Below are positions 6,971 to 15,403 of a stretch of 54,364 nt of DNA, piece by piece. The stretch spans positions 1-54,364 of the forward strand of contig CAKVHA010000010.1 of the NCBI GenBank assembly GCA_934747775.1. The letters are read 5' to 3'. This DNA comes from an uncultured Clostridia bacterium (GTDB lineage: Bacteria; Bacillota; Clostridia; Christensenellales; UBA1242). The translations under genes and the position numbers were made by a program. How positions within the stretch are numbered: the stretch's first letter is position 1; every line of letters begins with the position of its first letter. Under the pieces are notes generated by a model. That model was not told the origin of the DNA. It made no database searches and saw only the letters and a program-made list of their open reading frames with translations.

Positions 6971-7396
6971 ATGATAGTTTTGGCGTACGACCATAGGGCG
7001 TTTGACCTTATGAAAAAAATAAAGAAATATTTGTCTAAGATAAAAGAAGAGTATGTTGAGTTTGCAAGCCCAGAATACGACAAAGCGGATAGTTATGCCA
7101 ACTACGCAAAACAAGCCAATGCATATATGGTGGAGCATCCAGTTGCAAAAGGCATATATAGCTGCCGTACAGGCATTGGCATTGCTATGGCCGCAAACCG
7201 ACAAAAGGGTGTTAGGGCAGGTGTGTGCAGTGCTGTTAAAACCACATTTTTGGCTCGCAACGACGACGATATGAATGTGTTAGTAGTTCCAGCTACCACA
7301 CCGTTTTGCAGAGTTAAGAGAATTATTAATACATTTTTAAACACGCCATTTGAAGGTGGTAGGCATCTAGCTAGGGTTGGCGCGTTGGATAATTAG
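6971..7396 (+). CDS. rpiB: RpiB/LacAB-family sugar-phosphate isomerase
   Basis: Family members interconvert ribose-5-phosphate and ribulose-5-phosphate, or related hexose phosphates, in the cytoplasm. The 141-residue length is normal. YDHR at 6-9 matches the SDHAG region, CRTGIG at 65-70 corresponds to the family motif CGTGIG with the catalytic Cys65 kept, MAANRQKGVRAGVC matches the next helix, and FLNTPFEGGRH matches the C-terminal phosphate-binding segment. Two features are odd: Gly to Arg in the CGTG motif, and the histidine of the usual REHNDANVL segment is Asp here (RNDDDMNVL). The substrate may therefore differ from ribose-5-phosphate. AAGGAG precedes the ATG. Transketolase, elsewhere in the window, would act in the same pathway. 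Confidence 0.85.
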   Translation: MIVLAYDHRAFDLMKKIKKYLSKIKEEYVEFASPEYDKADSYANYAKQANAYMVEHPVAKGIYSCRTGIGIAMAANRQKGVRAGVCSAVKTTFLARNDDDMNVLVVPATTPFCRVKRIINTFLNTPFEGGRHLARVGALDN

Positions 7397-8061
7397 TTTT
7401 TTGCTAAAACTTCGCCGTTAAGCGGATTTATGATAACTGTGTGATTGTTTCCGTTGCGACCTATAAAGCTAACATACCAGTAATATTCGCCCTTATTAAC
7501 CTTGGTGTCCTTAATTATTTTAACATACACTTCGCCTTTGTAGGCGTCGGAAGATATTTGGGTTTTAAGGTCGTGAGATAAGACTTTGCACGCAAGTTTT
7601 AAGGCATCGGAATGGTCAATTTTCCACGAGTTGCTAATGTTGTGTAAGGTTATTTCTTGGGTTAGATTATCTAAAAAGACCTTAATAGTAACATCGTTCA
7701 ATTCGGTTATGGTTTTAATGTCGCACACAAGCGTGCCGTCGAAAGGGTTTTCTTCCAAAACTTCTTCGTAGCGGTTTGTGTCTATGGTTATAACCACGCG
7801 GGCGTTGTTGTGCGAAATGTTGGGCTTTTTAAGCGTTATGGTTATTACTCCAAAGTTTATAAGCGGAGTGGAGTAGCCGTTTACAACGTATTCTTGTTCG
7901 CGTTTGCCGCACATTAGTGTTGCGCTAAGCTGGTCGGTTTCGCCTGTGAAAATATTAAATCTATCTTCACTAATGGCTGAACCAACTTGTTTAATTAGCT
8001 TTCCGCAACCTGCTAAAACAAAACTAAATAAAATTAAACTAAATACTACAAATTTTTTCAT
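7393..8061 (-). CDS. Lipoprotein with PepSY-like C-terminal domain
   Basis: The N terminus is a lipoprotein signal peptide with lipobox LAGC, Cys19, so the 222-residue protein should be lipid-anchored outside the membrane. The C-terminal 70 residues (ALKLACKVLSHDL, then GEYYWYVSFIGRNGNNHTV and INPLNGEVLAKN) resemble a PepSY-type fold, with the aromatic strand and final INP..GEVL strand typical of that family. The middle part is beta-rich and unrecognised. AAGGTGA precedes its ATG. It converges on the RpiB-like gene: the two stop codons overlap (7393-7395 and 7394-7396) and no terminator separates them. A role in restraining a protease or sensing the envelope is possible but inferred. Confidence 0.75.
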   Translation of the reverse strand: MKKFVVFSLILFSFVLAGCGKLIKQVGSAISEDRFNIFTGETDQLSATLMCGKREQEYVVNGYSTPLINFGVITITLKKPNISHNNARVVITIDTNRYEEVLEENPFDGTLVCDIKTITELNDVTIKVFLDNLTQEITLHNISNSWKIDHSDALKLACKVLSHDLKTQISSDAYKGEVYVKIIKDTKVNKGEYYWYVSFIGRNGNNHTVIINPLNGEVLAKN

Positions 8062-8132
8062 ATTTCACCTTAATATTACAATATGAAAATAGACTTTGCA
8101 GTATGATAGTTTTTAAAAAGAAGGTGATTAAA

Positions 8133-8996
8133 ATGAACAAAGAAAGTGGTGTTGTAGAACAATTAGAAAAAAAGGATTACAACCGTAAAAAATTGGTGAT
8201 TACTATTGTTTGCATAGTACTTGCTTTTGCTATTTTTATTAGCACAACTTGGCTGGTTTTTGCGTTTGCCGCACCTAAAAAACTTGCAAAGTTTGCCTAC
8301 AATTGCAATATGGAAAATTACGCATTAAAGTTGTACAAAAGGGATTATAAAAAATCGGGAGATATTAACACTCTTTACACAATTTTGTGCATAGAAATTA
8401 AGCACGAAAACGATGCTGAAATTGTATCTAACTTTGAAGAGTTTTACAAAAATCCAAACTACTACGACTTTGTTGAAAAGGTTAACGAAGAAAACCTTAA
8501 AGCGGACACAAACGAACTAGTAAAAGCTAGTCTTTTAAACGAAGATAATTACCTAAAAAACAAATATATTAAATCACTAATAGCCACAAATCAAATAGAC
8601 AAAGCGTTTGATTTTGCGTGCGAAGATGCGTTTATTTTAAACCCAACTTACAACAATTTTGGAAACTACTTGTTTGATGGATTTTGCAACGAAACTGTTT
8701 TGAAAACCGAAGGCGTGACAACAAAGTTTAATGTTGCTAAAGAAAAATACAACAATGAGAGTGTTATTGTTGCTATTGAAGAATATTTTGAAAACCTTAA
8801 TACAGAATTTGTAAACAAGTATTTGGAAGTGGAAGAAAAATATGCGTGGGGTATGGGAAACAGAATTTTGCAGGTTGGCAAAAACTTGTTGGAACTGTAC
8901 AAATTTAACGATATCGGCGGCACACGCGATAGCGCAAATGTGGAAAATGTGATGAATAATGTTGTTACAAAATTTCAAATATTAAATATGAGGTAG
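8133..8996 (+). CDS. Single-pass membrane protein with helical-repeat ectodomain
   Basis: The 287-residue protein has a short charged cytoplasmic N terminus, one membrane segment (LVITIVCIVLAFAIFISTTW, about residues 24-43) and an external region that is largely alpha-helical. Phrases such as MENYALKLYKRDYKKSGDINTL and ATNQIDKAFDFACEDAFIL look like degenerate TPR-type helices, but I cannot assign a family. The ATG at 8133 was chosen because GAAGGTGA lies seven bases upstream; an in-frame ATG at 8103 lacks a site. hflX starts three bases after its stop, so the two are probably co-transcribed. Confidence 0.75.
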   Translation: MNKESGVVEQLEKKDYNRKKLVITIVCIVLAFAIFISTTWLVFAFAAPKKLAKFAYNCNMENYALKLYKRDYKKSGDINTLYTILCIEIKHENDAEIVSNFEEFYKNPNYYDFVEKVNEENLKADTNELVKASLLNEDNYLKNKYIKSLIATNQIDKAFDFACEDAFILNPTYNNFGNYLFDGFCNETVLKTEGVTTKFNVAKEKYNNESVIVAIEEYFENLNTEFVNKYLEVEEKYAWGMGNRILQVGKNLLELYKFNDIGGTRDSANVENVMNNVVTKFQILNMR

Positions 8997-8999
8997 CGT

Positions 9000-10562
9000 A
9001 TGACACAAGAAAAATCACTTAAAAAAGAAGAATTAGAAAAAATAGAGAGTTTTAAAACTTATAAAACAAACAGAAATGATTTTATTGACCTAAATTTGCT
9101 AAAATTTATGGAAGAACTTACACTTAAATACAAGTGTGAAGTTGTTGCTGAAATAGACCGAAAAGGTAACATTTTAAATGTCCGCACAGGCAGTAAGGAC
9201 AGCGCAAACTTTAGCGGTGGCAGTGTTGGCGAGCAGGGGCTTAACGGAGTAAGAATTATACACACACACCCATTTGCAAGCAGCAAACTTAGCGATATGG
9301 ATATATCCGCACTTAAAAACTGCAAATTAGATTGTATGTGTGCAATAAGTGTGGACGAGCGCGGAATTTATGATGCGGAAGTTGGATTTTTAAACATAGA
9401 TAAGGTTGAAATTAAAAAATGCCCAAATGCAAACTATATAAACAAATATGGGCTTATGGAACACATTTATGAGTGCGATAGAATTATGCGTGATTCGCAC
9501 TTTGGGTTTAAAACAACATCTGATGAGGAAGTTGCGGTTATTGTAAAAGTAGACCTTAATGGGTCGAAAACAAACGAGCAAGATTTGGACGAACTGCAGT
9601 CGCTTGCCGAAACCGCACACATAATAACAGCGGCAAGGTTGCTACAAAAAAAAGATAAACCAGATGTTAGGTTTTTGCTAGGGGAAGGGAAATTAGAAGA
9701 ACTTAGCACGCTAATTCAAATTAACAACGCAAGCACGGTTATTTTTTACAACGAGCTTAGCGGTGCGAAAATTAAAAATTTAACCGATAGGCTTAATGTA
9801 AAGGTTATAGACCGCAGTATGTTGATATTAGACATTTTTGCAGGTAGGGCGCGTACGGCAGAAGGAAAGTTGCAAGTTGAACTTGCGCAACTAAAGTACT
9901 CTAAATCTAGGCTTAATGCGTATGTAAACTCCGATAGATTTGGTGGAGTAGGAATGCGTGGTCCCGGTGAAACTAAGCTAGAACTTAACAGACGTGTTGT
10001 AGAAAACAACATTTTAAAAAAGCAGCGCGAACTAGAAGCACTTAGAAAACAGCGCGAGTTAAATAGGGGCGAGAGAGTTAAAAATAAAAAACCGCTTGTT
10101 GCTATTGTAGGTTATACAAACAGTGGCAAAAGCACACTTATGAACTTGCTTACTAAAGCTGATGTTTATGCTAAAAACGAGCTTTTTGCAACATTGGACA
10201 CAACAACAAGAAATTTGTTTTTGGAAGGGAAACAGCTTTTGCTAATTGATACGGTTGGCTTTATTAAAGACCTTCCACACGAGTTTATAGAAGCATTTGG
10301 CAGCACGCTTGAAGAGTGTAAATATGCCGATGTTTTGCTAAACGTGGTTGACATTAGCGACCCTAGTCACGACGAACAAGAGCGCGTTACGCTAGACACA
10401 TTAAAAAAGCTTGGCTGCAAAGGAAAAATTGTAACGGTTTACAATAAAATAGATAAGGTTAAGGGCGAAATAGAAAAACGAGATGGCGCTGTGTATATTT
10501 CGGCAAACAAAAAACTTGGAATAGACGACCTTAAAGAAAAAATATTGCAAACCATAGAATAA
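9000..10562 (+). CDS. hflX: Ribosome-associated GTPase HflX with JAMM-like N-terminal domain
   Basis: HflX binds the large ribosomal subunit and splits stalled ribosomes using GTP. Residues about 170-350 hold the HflX-specific domain (LLGEGKLEEL, DIFAGRARTAEGKLQVELAQ, RGPGETKLE), and the GTPase domain follows with G1 GYTNSGKST, G3 DTVGF and G4 NKID. The protein is 520 aa, longer than the roughly 430 aa of E. coli HflX, because of about 165 extra N-terminal residues. These contain HTHPFASSKLSDMD (88-101), an exact JAMM/MPN metal-site pattern HxH-x7-SxxD, with E51 a possible partner glutamate. I believe related clostridial proteins have similar extensions, but am not certain. It follows the gene at 8133 by three bases. 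Confidence 0.95.
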   Translation: MTQEKSLKKEELEKIESFKTYKTNRNDFIDLNLLKFMEELTLKYKCEVVAEIDRKGNILNVRTGSKDSANFSGGSVGEQGLNGVRIIHTHPFASSKLSDMDISALKNCKLDCMCAISVDERGIYDAEVGFLNIDKVEIKKCPNANYINKYGLMEHIYECDRIMRDSHFGFKTTSDEEVAVIVKVDLNGSKTNEQDLDELQSLAETAHIITAARLLQKKDKPDVRFLLGEGKLEELSTLIQINNASTVIFYNELSGAKIKNLTDRLNVKVIDRSMLILDIFAGRARTAEGKLQVELAQLKYSKSRLNAYVNSDRFGGVGMRGPGETKLELNRRVVENNILKKQRELEALRKQRELNRGERVKNKKPLVAIVGYTNSGKSTLMNLLTKADVYAKNELFATLDTTTRNLFLEGKQLLLIDTVGFIKDLPHEFIEAFGSTLEECKYADVLLNVVDISDPSHDEQERVTLDTLKKLGCKGKIVTVYNKIDKVKGEIEKRDGAVYISANKKLGIDDLKEKILQTIE

Positions 10563-10599
10563 TGCTGTTGTATAATAATTTAATAAAATAAAATCAATA

Positions 10600-10635
10600 A
10601 AAAAATGTGTTATTAAAATTAGTAACACATTTTTT
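10600..10635 (+). terminator. Intrinsic terminator after hflX
   Basis: AAAAAATGTGTTA and TAACACATTTTTT form a perfect 13-bp stem with a 10-base loop. Confidence 0.9.
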
Positions 10636-10705
10636 GGTTTCCTACATATTATGGGGTAGAAAGCAAACCCAAATTGCTTTTAAAAAATAATAGGAGGGAA
10701 ACCAT

Positions 10706-10915
10706 ATGTTTTTTGGAATGAACAATGGATTTAACGGTTGCAACAGAGGTTGTGATGGTGGCCAAAAAGGCTGTGGCATTGATTGCTGCACTTTATTATT
10801 AATTTTATTACTTTGCAATTGCGGTGGCGGCTGCGGTAATGGCGGCGAAAACACTTGCGACTGCTGCTGGTACATAATTTTAATATTATTACTATTAGGC
10901 TGCTGCTGCAAATAG
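10706..10915 (+). CDS. Cysteine- and glycine-rich small membrane protein
   Basis: The 69-residue product has 14 cysteines and two hydrophobic stretches, LLLILLL (about 30-36) and WYIILILLLLG (about 55-65), each flanked by Cys clusters (CC before, C-x-C after; DCC and the C-terminal CCC). It resembles small Cys-rich proteins of Clostridia that are often annotated as chorion-class high-cysteine proteins, whose function is unknown. The ribosome binding site AGGAGGG, seven bases before the ATG, is ideal, so it may be highly expressed. It is bracketed by two terminators, so it is its own unit. Metal binding, disulphide-linked coat or membrane roles are all possible. Confidence 0.75.
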   Translation: MFFGMNNGFNGCNRGCDGGQKGCGIDCCTLLLILLLCNCGGGCGNGGENTCDCCWYIILILLLLGCCCK

Positions 10916-10944
10916 TAATTAAATCCACTTAAAAATTAAGTATG

Positions 10945-10978
10945 CCGTGGTAACAAAAATTGTTACTACGGTTTTTTT
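10945..10978 (+). terminator. Intrinsic terminator after the Cys-rich gene
   Basis: CCGTGGTAACA pairs with TGTTACTACGG (one mismatch) around a 5-base loop and is followed by seven T. Confidence 0.88.
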
Positions 10979-10984
10979 GCATAA

Positions 10985-11001
10985 TTTCCAAAATTTGGAA
11001 A
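10985..11001. promoter_or_regulatory. Perfect palindrome upstream of the large surface-protein gene
   Basis: TTTCCAAA, one base, TTTGGAAA. It lies about 110 bases upstream of the promoter. It is operator-like but AT-rich, and no cognate regulator is identified. Confidence 0.3.
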
Positions 11002-11109
11002 ATACTACAAGTAACAAAATTGCAGTTGGGTTTTAAATTTGCTTGCCATAATACACATTTTTTATACTATTTTAAACTTAACAATTTGCGAATATATTGT
11101 TATATTTTG

Positions 11110-11139
11110 TTGACAAGTCGCAGTTAAATAGTGTAAACT
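11110..11139 (+). promoter_or_regulatory. Promoter of the large surface-protein gene
   Basis: TTGACA (11110-11115) and TAAACT (11134-11139) with an 18-base spacer, 37 bases before the ATG. GCAGTT occurs at 11121-11126, inside the spacer, and again at 11144-11149, just after the -10 box, as a direct repeat. Confidence 0.65.
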
Positions 11140-11176
11140 AATTGCAGTTTAAAATTACGAGGAGAATATTTACTTT

Positions 11177-14100
11177 ATGAAAGGCAAAAAAATTATTGTA
11201 TCGGCTTTAGCTGCAACTATGGTAGCTGCTCCTATTGCTGCGTTAACTACTGTTGATGCTAAGGTTTCTGCCGCAACTAGCGACGAAAATGCATATTCCG
11301 TTTTTGGTCCAAAATTTGCAGTTGTGCGTAGTCAGTACCCTACAAGCGGTAAAGTAGGCGAAAATGTTACTGCTTTCCCTAAGTTTGAAAGTGTTAGCGG
11401 AACTTACAGAAGTTTAACTGTTGTTGATCCTTATGGAAACGAATTAAAACTTGGCGATGGCGAATATGATTTAAAGGCAGAAGGTAGTGACAAACTTACT
11501 TTCAAACCAAGAGTTGCTGGTCAATATACCTACAAATTTACATCGTATAGCACTAAAAATGTAGATGGTGAAGATGTTCAATCTAGTATCGCAACAACTT
11601 ACGAGTTGGTTTTAACTGTTACTGGCGATAGCGGTTCGTTGGAAATTCCTGAAAACTCTTATTTTGTAATTCCTGGCGAATTTAAGGCGGGTAGTGCGCT
11701 TACTCTTCCTGTTCCAGAAACGTTTGTTAGCGATCAAGAAGCTGCAATTGATTTTGATAGCACTACAGCTACTGATGCTAGTGTTGACACCGAAAGCGAC
11801 AAGTATGGCGCTGTTACTACTACAATTAATGTAAATGGCGAGCAAAAAGAAGTTGTTAAACTTGTTGTTGAACTTGTTGGTAAAACAACAAAAGACGCTA
11901 AAATCACTTTTGTTAAAAACCCTGGCACTGGCAATGGCGCAGATCAAAAAGCTCACTTTGTTACTGCTGCATTAGCAAAAGACGATTACAAATTAGTTTA
12001 CAAATTATATTATAAAAACAACCTTGTTGCTATGACAAGCTCAAAAACAATTAAGGTTAATGACACATTATCTACAAGCAAACTTTATGCTAGTTTTGCT
12101 AAAACTCCTGCAAAATCTGCAGAAGCTGGCGTAAAATATAACCTTGTTGACCTTAATGTTTCACTTAGCGAAAATAGCACAAACTATGTTGATGCGTTTA
12201 CACAAGTTACCGTAAAACACGTTAGTACTGGTGAAATGATGGACGTAAATTACGAAAATATGTACTTTATTCCTAAATATACTGGTGACTATCTTGTAAC
12301 CTACAAAGCATTAATTCCATCACTAGGATTAGAAAGCGAAGAAATTAAATATTCTATAGTAGACGTTAGTGATACAACCCAACCTAAGTTGTATTTAACT
12401 GGTGACTACGAAATAGACGAAAACGGCAACACATACATTGGCAGTGGCGAAAGCAAAGAAGTTTTATCTAACTTTGATGCAGACGAAAACGATAAGTATG
12501 GTAATTTCCAAGACTATTTGTACGACAAAATTGAAGATTTAAGCTATAATGTTAAATCTTATTATGTTGTAGATAGCACTGGAAAAGTTACTGTAAAAAT
12601 TCCAGCAGCATATGTTAGCGATGCTTTCTGCAAAGCGAATAATATGACTATTTCAAGAGCATTGTATAGAAAAACAAACACTTCTGATAGTGCAAAATTA
12701 AAACTTGTTAAATCTGACCTAACAACCGAAGAAAGTGCTTACAACAAAGTAGCATACTTTACATTTGATAAAAATAGCGATAATGGTATTGGTAGTTATG
12801 TTGTTAAGTACACTGTTAAAGATGGGTACAATGCTAGTGTAACATATGATTACGATATTATTATTAAAGATGAATCTATTAAGAAAGATAGTACTAAAAA
12901 TAAAGTAAATGTTCCTACTGTTACTTTTGGTTATGACACTGAATCTGCTAAAAAGGGTGACACTCTTACTTTTGATGCTCCTACATCTACCGACCCTTAT
13001 GATTCTAACAACGTAAAAACAAGAGTATTCTACTGGGTAGGCGGCGATGCTGACGCCATTACAGATGCCGAACTTAAAGCAACATACAACGAAGATACTC
13101 GTGAATTTAATTTGTCAGCTATTAGTACTGAACATAGAAAAATAACAGAACTTAAAAATATTAACAAGAAAAACAGCAAATATCAAATAGAAACCAAAAC
13201 CCTAACAACTGGTGAATATGTTTACATTGCTGTAGTTTCTCAAAACTCTTACAATGCTGACGAAGTATTTGAAAACCGCAACTATGTTGTTAAAAAAGTT
13301 AAATTGATTGTCAACACCGCTGACAACAATGCTCCAGAAGACAAAACTGGATACACTGGCGCAGCTGGCTTTAACACAGCATTAGCTGAAAAATACAAAG
13401 AGAAAAAAGGAACAGCAACTGCTGAAACTATTACCGATACTGGTTATGTAAATGAGGCAGAAAAGAAAGCTTTATACAATCAAAACGATGTTGTATATCT
13501 TCCTGACTTTAAATTTGAAGATGCAGATAGTGCTGTTGACTTTGAAATTAAAGTAAGCTATATGCGACTTGACAAACAAGTTAATGTTAAGGTAAATAGA
13601 TTTGAAACCGAAGTTGAAAAAGTTGGTGGTAATTTTGTTTACACTATCAAAAATGCAGAATTTAACGCAAGCTATGCAAAACTTTACACTGTTACACTAG
13701 TTGCTACCGATAACAACGGAAACGCTACAATGGTTTCTTATGGTGTAAGAGTAAACGACACCGAAGCTCCTGTAATTGATATTGTTAACCGCACTAAATT
13801 TAGCAGTGGAGTAGAAGCCGGTGCTGACTTTGAAGTTCCTGCACCTACAATCTATGATGACGGCGAAGTTGTAAGCGATGCTAATTGGTACTGGAGTTAT
13901 ATTGACCCTAATACAAACGCAGAAACAAAAATGACTAAATATAACAGAACTTTAAAAACTGCAAAACTTGGTCTTGGCACTTACACTATTAAATATTACT
14001 GTTTTGATGCAGCTGGTAACCCTGCAAGCATTAGAATGGAAACTTTGGAAGTAACAGCTTCTGAAAAACCTGAAATTACACTTGCAAGCATTGTTGATAC

Positions 14101-14914
14101 TAGCGACCGCGCTTGGAACAATGGTGCACCAAACAAAATTGAACTTCCTATGGCAACAGCTAAAGATAAATACTTTAATGATCCAATTATTGTAGGCAAA
14201 CCAAAAGTAACCAACAGTAAGGGTGACGAGATTAAAGTAGACCTAAATACAGCTGGCGATGCTTATGAATTTGCTCCAGATGTTCAAGGTAAATATACAA
14301 TTGTTTACTCTGCACAAGGTAAATATCAAAACAATACAAAGACAATAAATATTAATGTTGGTGATACAGAAGCACCTACACTTGATTGGAAAGATAAAGA
14401 AAGTCTTAAAACAACATTAGAAGTTGGCGATACTTGGACATTCAAATTCGATATGATTGAAGCAAAAGACGACAATGATAATCTATCTGATTTAATTAAT
14501 GGCGTGCTAAACGATGGTGGTACAACGCTTACAAAAGATAAGGTTAAATCATTAGCATCAAAAGGTTATGCGACAGTTAGTATGACTAAAGATGGCGAAG
14601 AAGTAGATTATACCATTGCTGACAATGGAATGAAATACACCTTTGACAAAACTGGCGAATATACCTTTACAATTAAATTAAAAGATACCGCTGGAAACAG
14701 TACCAACAACACTTACAAATACACTATCACCGTAAAAGATAGTGACACAAAAACAAATACAAATAAAGACACAAGTGTTGTAGGAACTGTATTGATTGTA
14801 TTATCTGTTGTAATTTTAGCTGGCGTTGTTGCTTACTTTGTAATTACTACTAAAAAAGTAGACAAAAAAGCAGTAGAAGCTAAAGACAAAAAAGATAAGA
14901 AAAACAATAAATAA
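11177..14914 (+). CDS. Large secreted, membrane-anchored Ig-like surface protein
   Basis: The 1245-residue protein has a classic signal peptide (MKGKKIIVSALAATMVAAPI, cleavage likely near VSA-A at about 31-33), a long all-beta ectodomain and a C-terminal anchor (VLIVLSVVILAGVVAYFVI, about 1205-1224) with a lysine-rich cytoplasmic tail. There is no LPXTG or SLH motif. Repeats of about 100 residues ending in phrases such as YTIKYYCFDAAGNP and YTFTIKLKDTAGNST are typical of bacterial Ig/cadherin-like domains. Residues about 873-1195 are shared with the 531-aa protein at 3888. Size, composition (few Cys, many Thr/Asp/Lys) and a GAGGAG ribosome binding site suggest an abundant surface-layer-like protein. 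It has its own promoter and terminator. Ligand unknown. Confidence 0.88.
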   Translation: MKGKKIIVSALAATMVAAPIAALTTVDAKVSAATSDENAYSVFGPKFAVVRSQYPTSGKVGENVTAFPKFESVSGTYRSLTVVDPYGNELKLGDGEYDLKAEGSDKLTFKPRVAGQYTYKFTSYSTKNVDGEDVQSSIATTYELVLTVTGDSGSLEIPENSYFVIPGEFKAGSALTLPVPETFVSDQEAAIDFDSTTATDASVDTESDKYGAVTTTINVNGEQKEVVKLVVELVGKTTKDAKITFVKNPGTGNGADQKAHFVTAALAKDDYKLVYKLYYKNNLVAMTSSKTIKVNDTLSTSKLYASFAKTPAKSAEAGVKYNLVDLNVSLSENSTNYVDAFTQVTVKHVSTGEMMDVNYENMYFIPKYTGDYLVTYKALIPSLGLESEEIKYSIVDVSDTTQPKLYLTGDYEIDENGNTYIGSGESKEVLSNFDADENDKYGNFQDYLYDKIEDLSYNVKSYYVVDSTGKVTVKIPAAYVSDAFCKANNMTISRALYRKTNTSDSAKLKLVKSDLTTEESAYNKVAYFTFDKNSDNGIGSYVVKYTVKDGYNASVTYDYDIIIKDESIKKDSTKNKVNVPTVTFGYDTESAKKGDTLTFDAPTSTDPYDSNNVKTRVFYWVGGDADAITDAELKATYNEDTREFNLSAISTEHRKITELKNINKKNSKYQIETKTLTTGEYVYIAVVSQNSYNADEVFENRNYVVKKVKLIVNTADNNAPEDKTGYTGAAGFNTALAEKYKEKKGTATAETITDTGYVNEAEKKALYNQNDVVYLPDFKFEDADSAVDFEIKVSYMRLDKQVNVKVNRFETEVEKVGGNFVYTIKNAEFNASYAKLYTVTLVATDNNGNATMVSYGVRVNDTEAPVIDIVNRTKFSSGVEAGADFEVPAPTIYDDGEVVSDANWYWSYIDPNTNAETKMTKYNRTLKTAKLGLGTYTIKYYCFDAAGNPASIRMETLEVTASEKPEITLASIVDTSDRAWNNGAPNKIELPMATAKDKYFNDPIIVGKPKVTNSKGDEIKVDLNTAGDAYEFAPDVQGKYTIVYSAQGKYQNNTKTININVGDTEAPTLDWKDKESLKTTLEVGDTWTFKFDMIEAKDDNDNLSDLINGVLNDGGTTLTKDKVKSLASKGYATVSMTKDGEEVDYTIADNGMKYTFDKTGEYTFTIKLKDTAGNSTNNTYKYTITVKDSDTKTNTNKDTSVVGTVLIVLSVVILAGVVAYFVITTKKVDKKAVEAKDKKDKKNNK

Positions 14915-14922
14915 TTGTAAAT

Positions 14923-14955
14923 AAAAAATCTCTCTAAAGTTAGGGAGATTTTTTT
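14923..14955 (+). terminator. Intrinsic terminator after the large surface-protein gene
   Basis: AAAAAATCTCTCTA and TAGGGAGATTTTTT pair around AAGT, followed by T-rich sequence. Confidence 0.9.
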
Positions 14956-15000
14956 ATGTTAATTTTATGGTAAAATGCCGCAAGAAATATGTTTTTTTCT

Positions 15001-15030
15001 TTGCTAAAAGTAGTGTTAATGTGATAAAAT
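15001..15030 (+). promoter_or_regulatory. Candidate promoter of the two small membrane-protein genes
   Basis: TTGCTA (15001-15006) and an extended -10, TG at 15022-15023 and TAAAAT at 15025-15030, spacing 18. Confidence 0.5.
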
Positions 15031-15048
15031 AATACTAGGAAATTAGTT

Positions 15049-15396
15049 ATGTTAGATAAAACCAATGCGAAAGTCATTAACAAATTAATAAAAGTGTGCC
15101 CTAGTGGATATAAAGTTTTTGAATTAGACGAACTCCAAAAGTTTTTGCAATTAGATAAAAAAGAGCTAGACGAAAGTTTAAAATTTCTTAAAGACAACGA
15201 ATTTTTGGATATAAAATACACTGATGATAGTGTAATTTGCCTAAGTTTGCTTGCAAAAGCTAAGGTTCAAGAAGAAACACAAGTGGATAAGGGATATTCA
15301 ATAAAAACCGTGCTAAAGGCCATTTTGTGGTCGGGTATTTTTAGCGGGATAATGGCTTTTTTAGGCTCGTGCTTGGCACGATTAATAATAAGGTGA
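15049..15396 (+). CDS. Small tail-anchored protein with winged-helix-like N-terminal region
   Basis: The 115-residue protein has about 75 residues that look like a compact helical/winged-helix unit (VFELDELQKFLQLDKKELDE, then SLKFLKDNEFLDIKY, then VICLSLLAKAKV) and ends in one membrane segment (VLKAILWSGIFSGIMAFLGS, about 89-108). The pattern 'helix, helix, then D/N-x-x-Y-strand' is that of a wHTH repressor, but no DNA binding is shown. The next gene, seven bases downstream, has the same plan. AGGAAAT precedes the ATG. No enzyme motif is present. Confidence 0.7.
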   Translation: MLDKTNAKVINKLIKVCPSGYKVFELDELQKFLQLDKKELDESLKFLKDNEFLDIKYTDDSVICLSLLAKAKVQEETQVDKGYSIKTVLKAILWSGIFSGIMAFLGSCLARLIIR

Positions 15397-15403
15397 TAAA
15401 GTT

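Noticed and set aside
10642..10911. Antisense open frame of 89 codons opposite the Cys-rich gene
   Set aside because: Its proline/glutamine-rich product is the reverse reading of the Cys/Gly-rich codons; it has no start signals, and the + strand frame has an ideal ribosome binding site.
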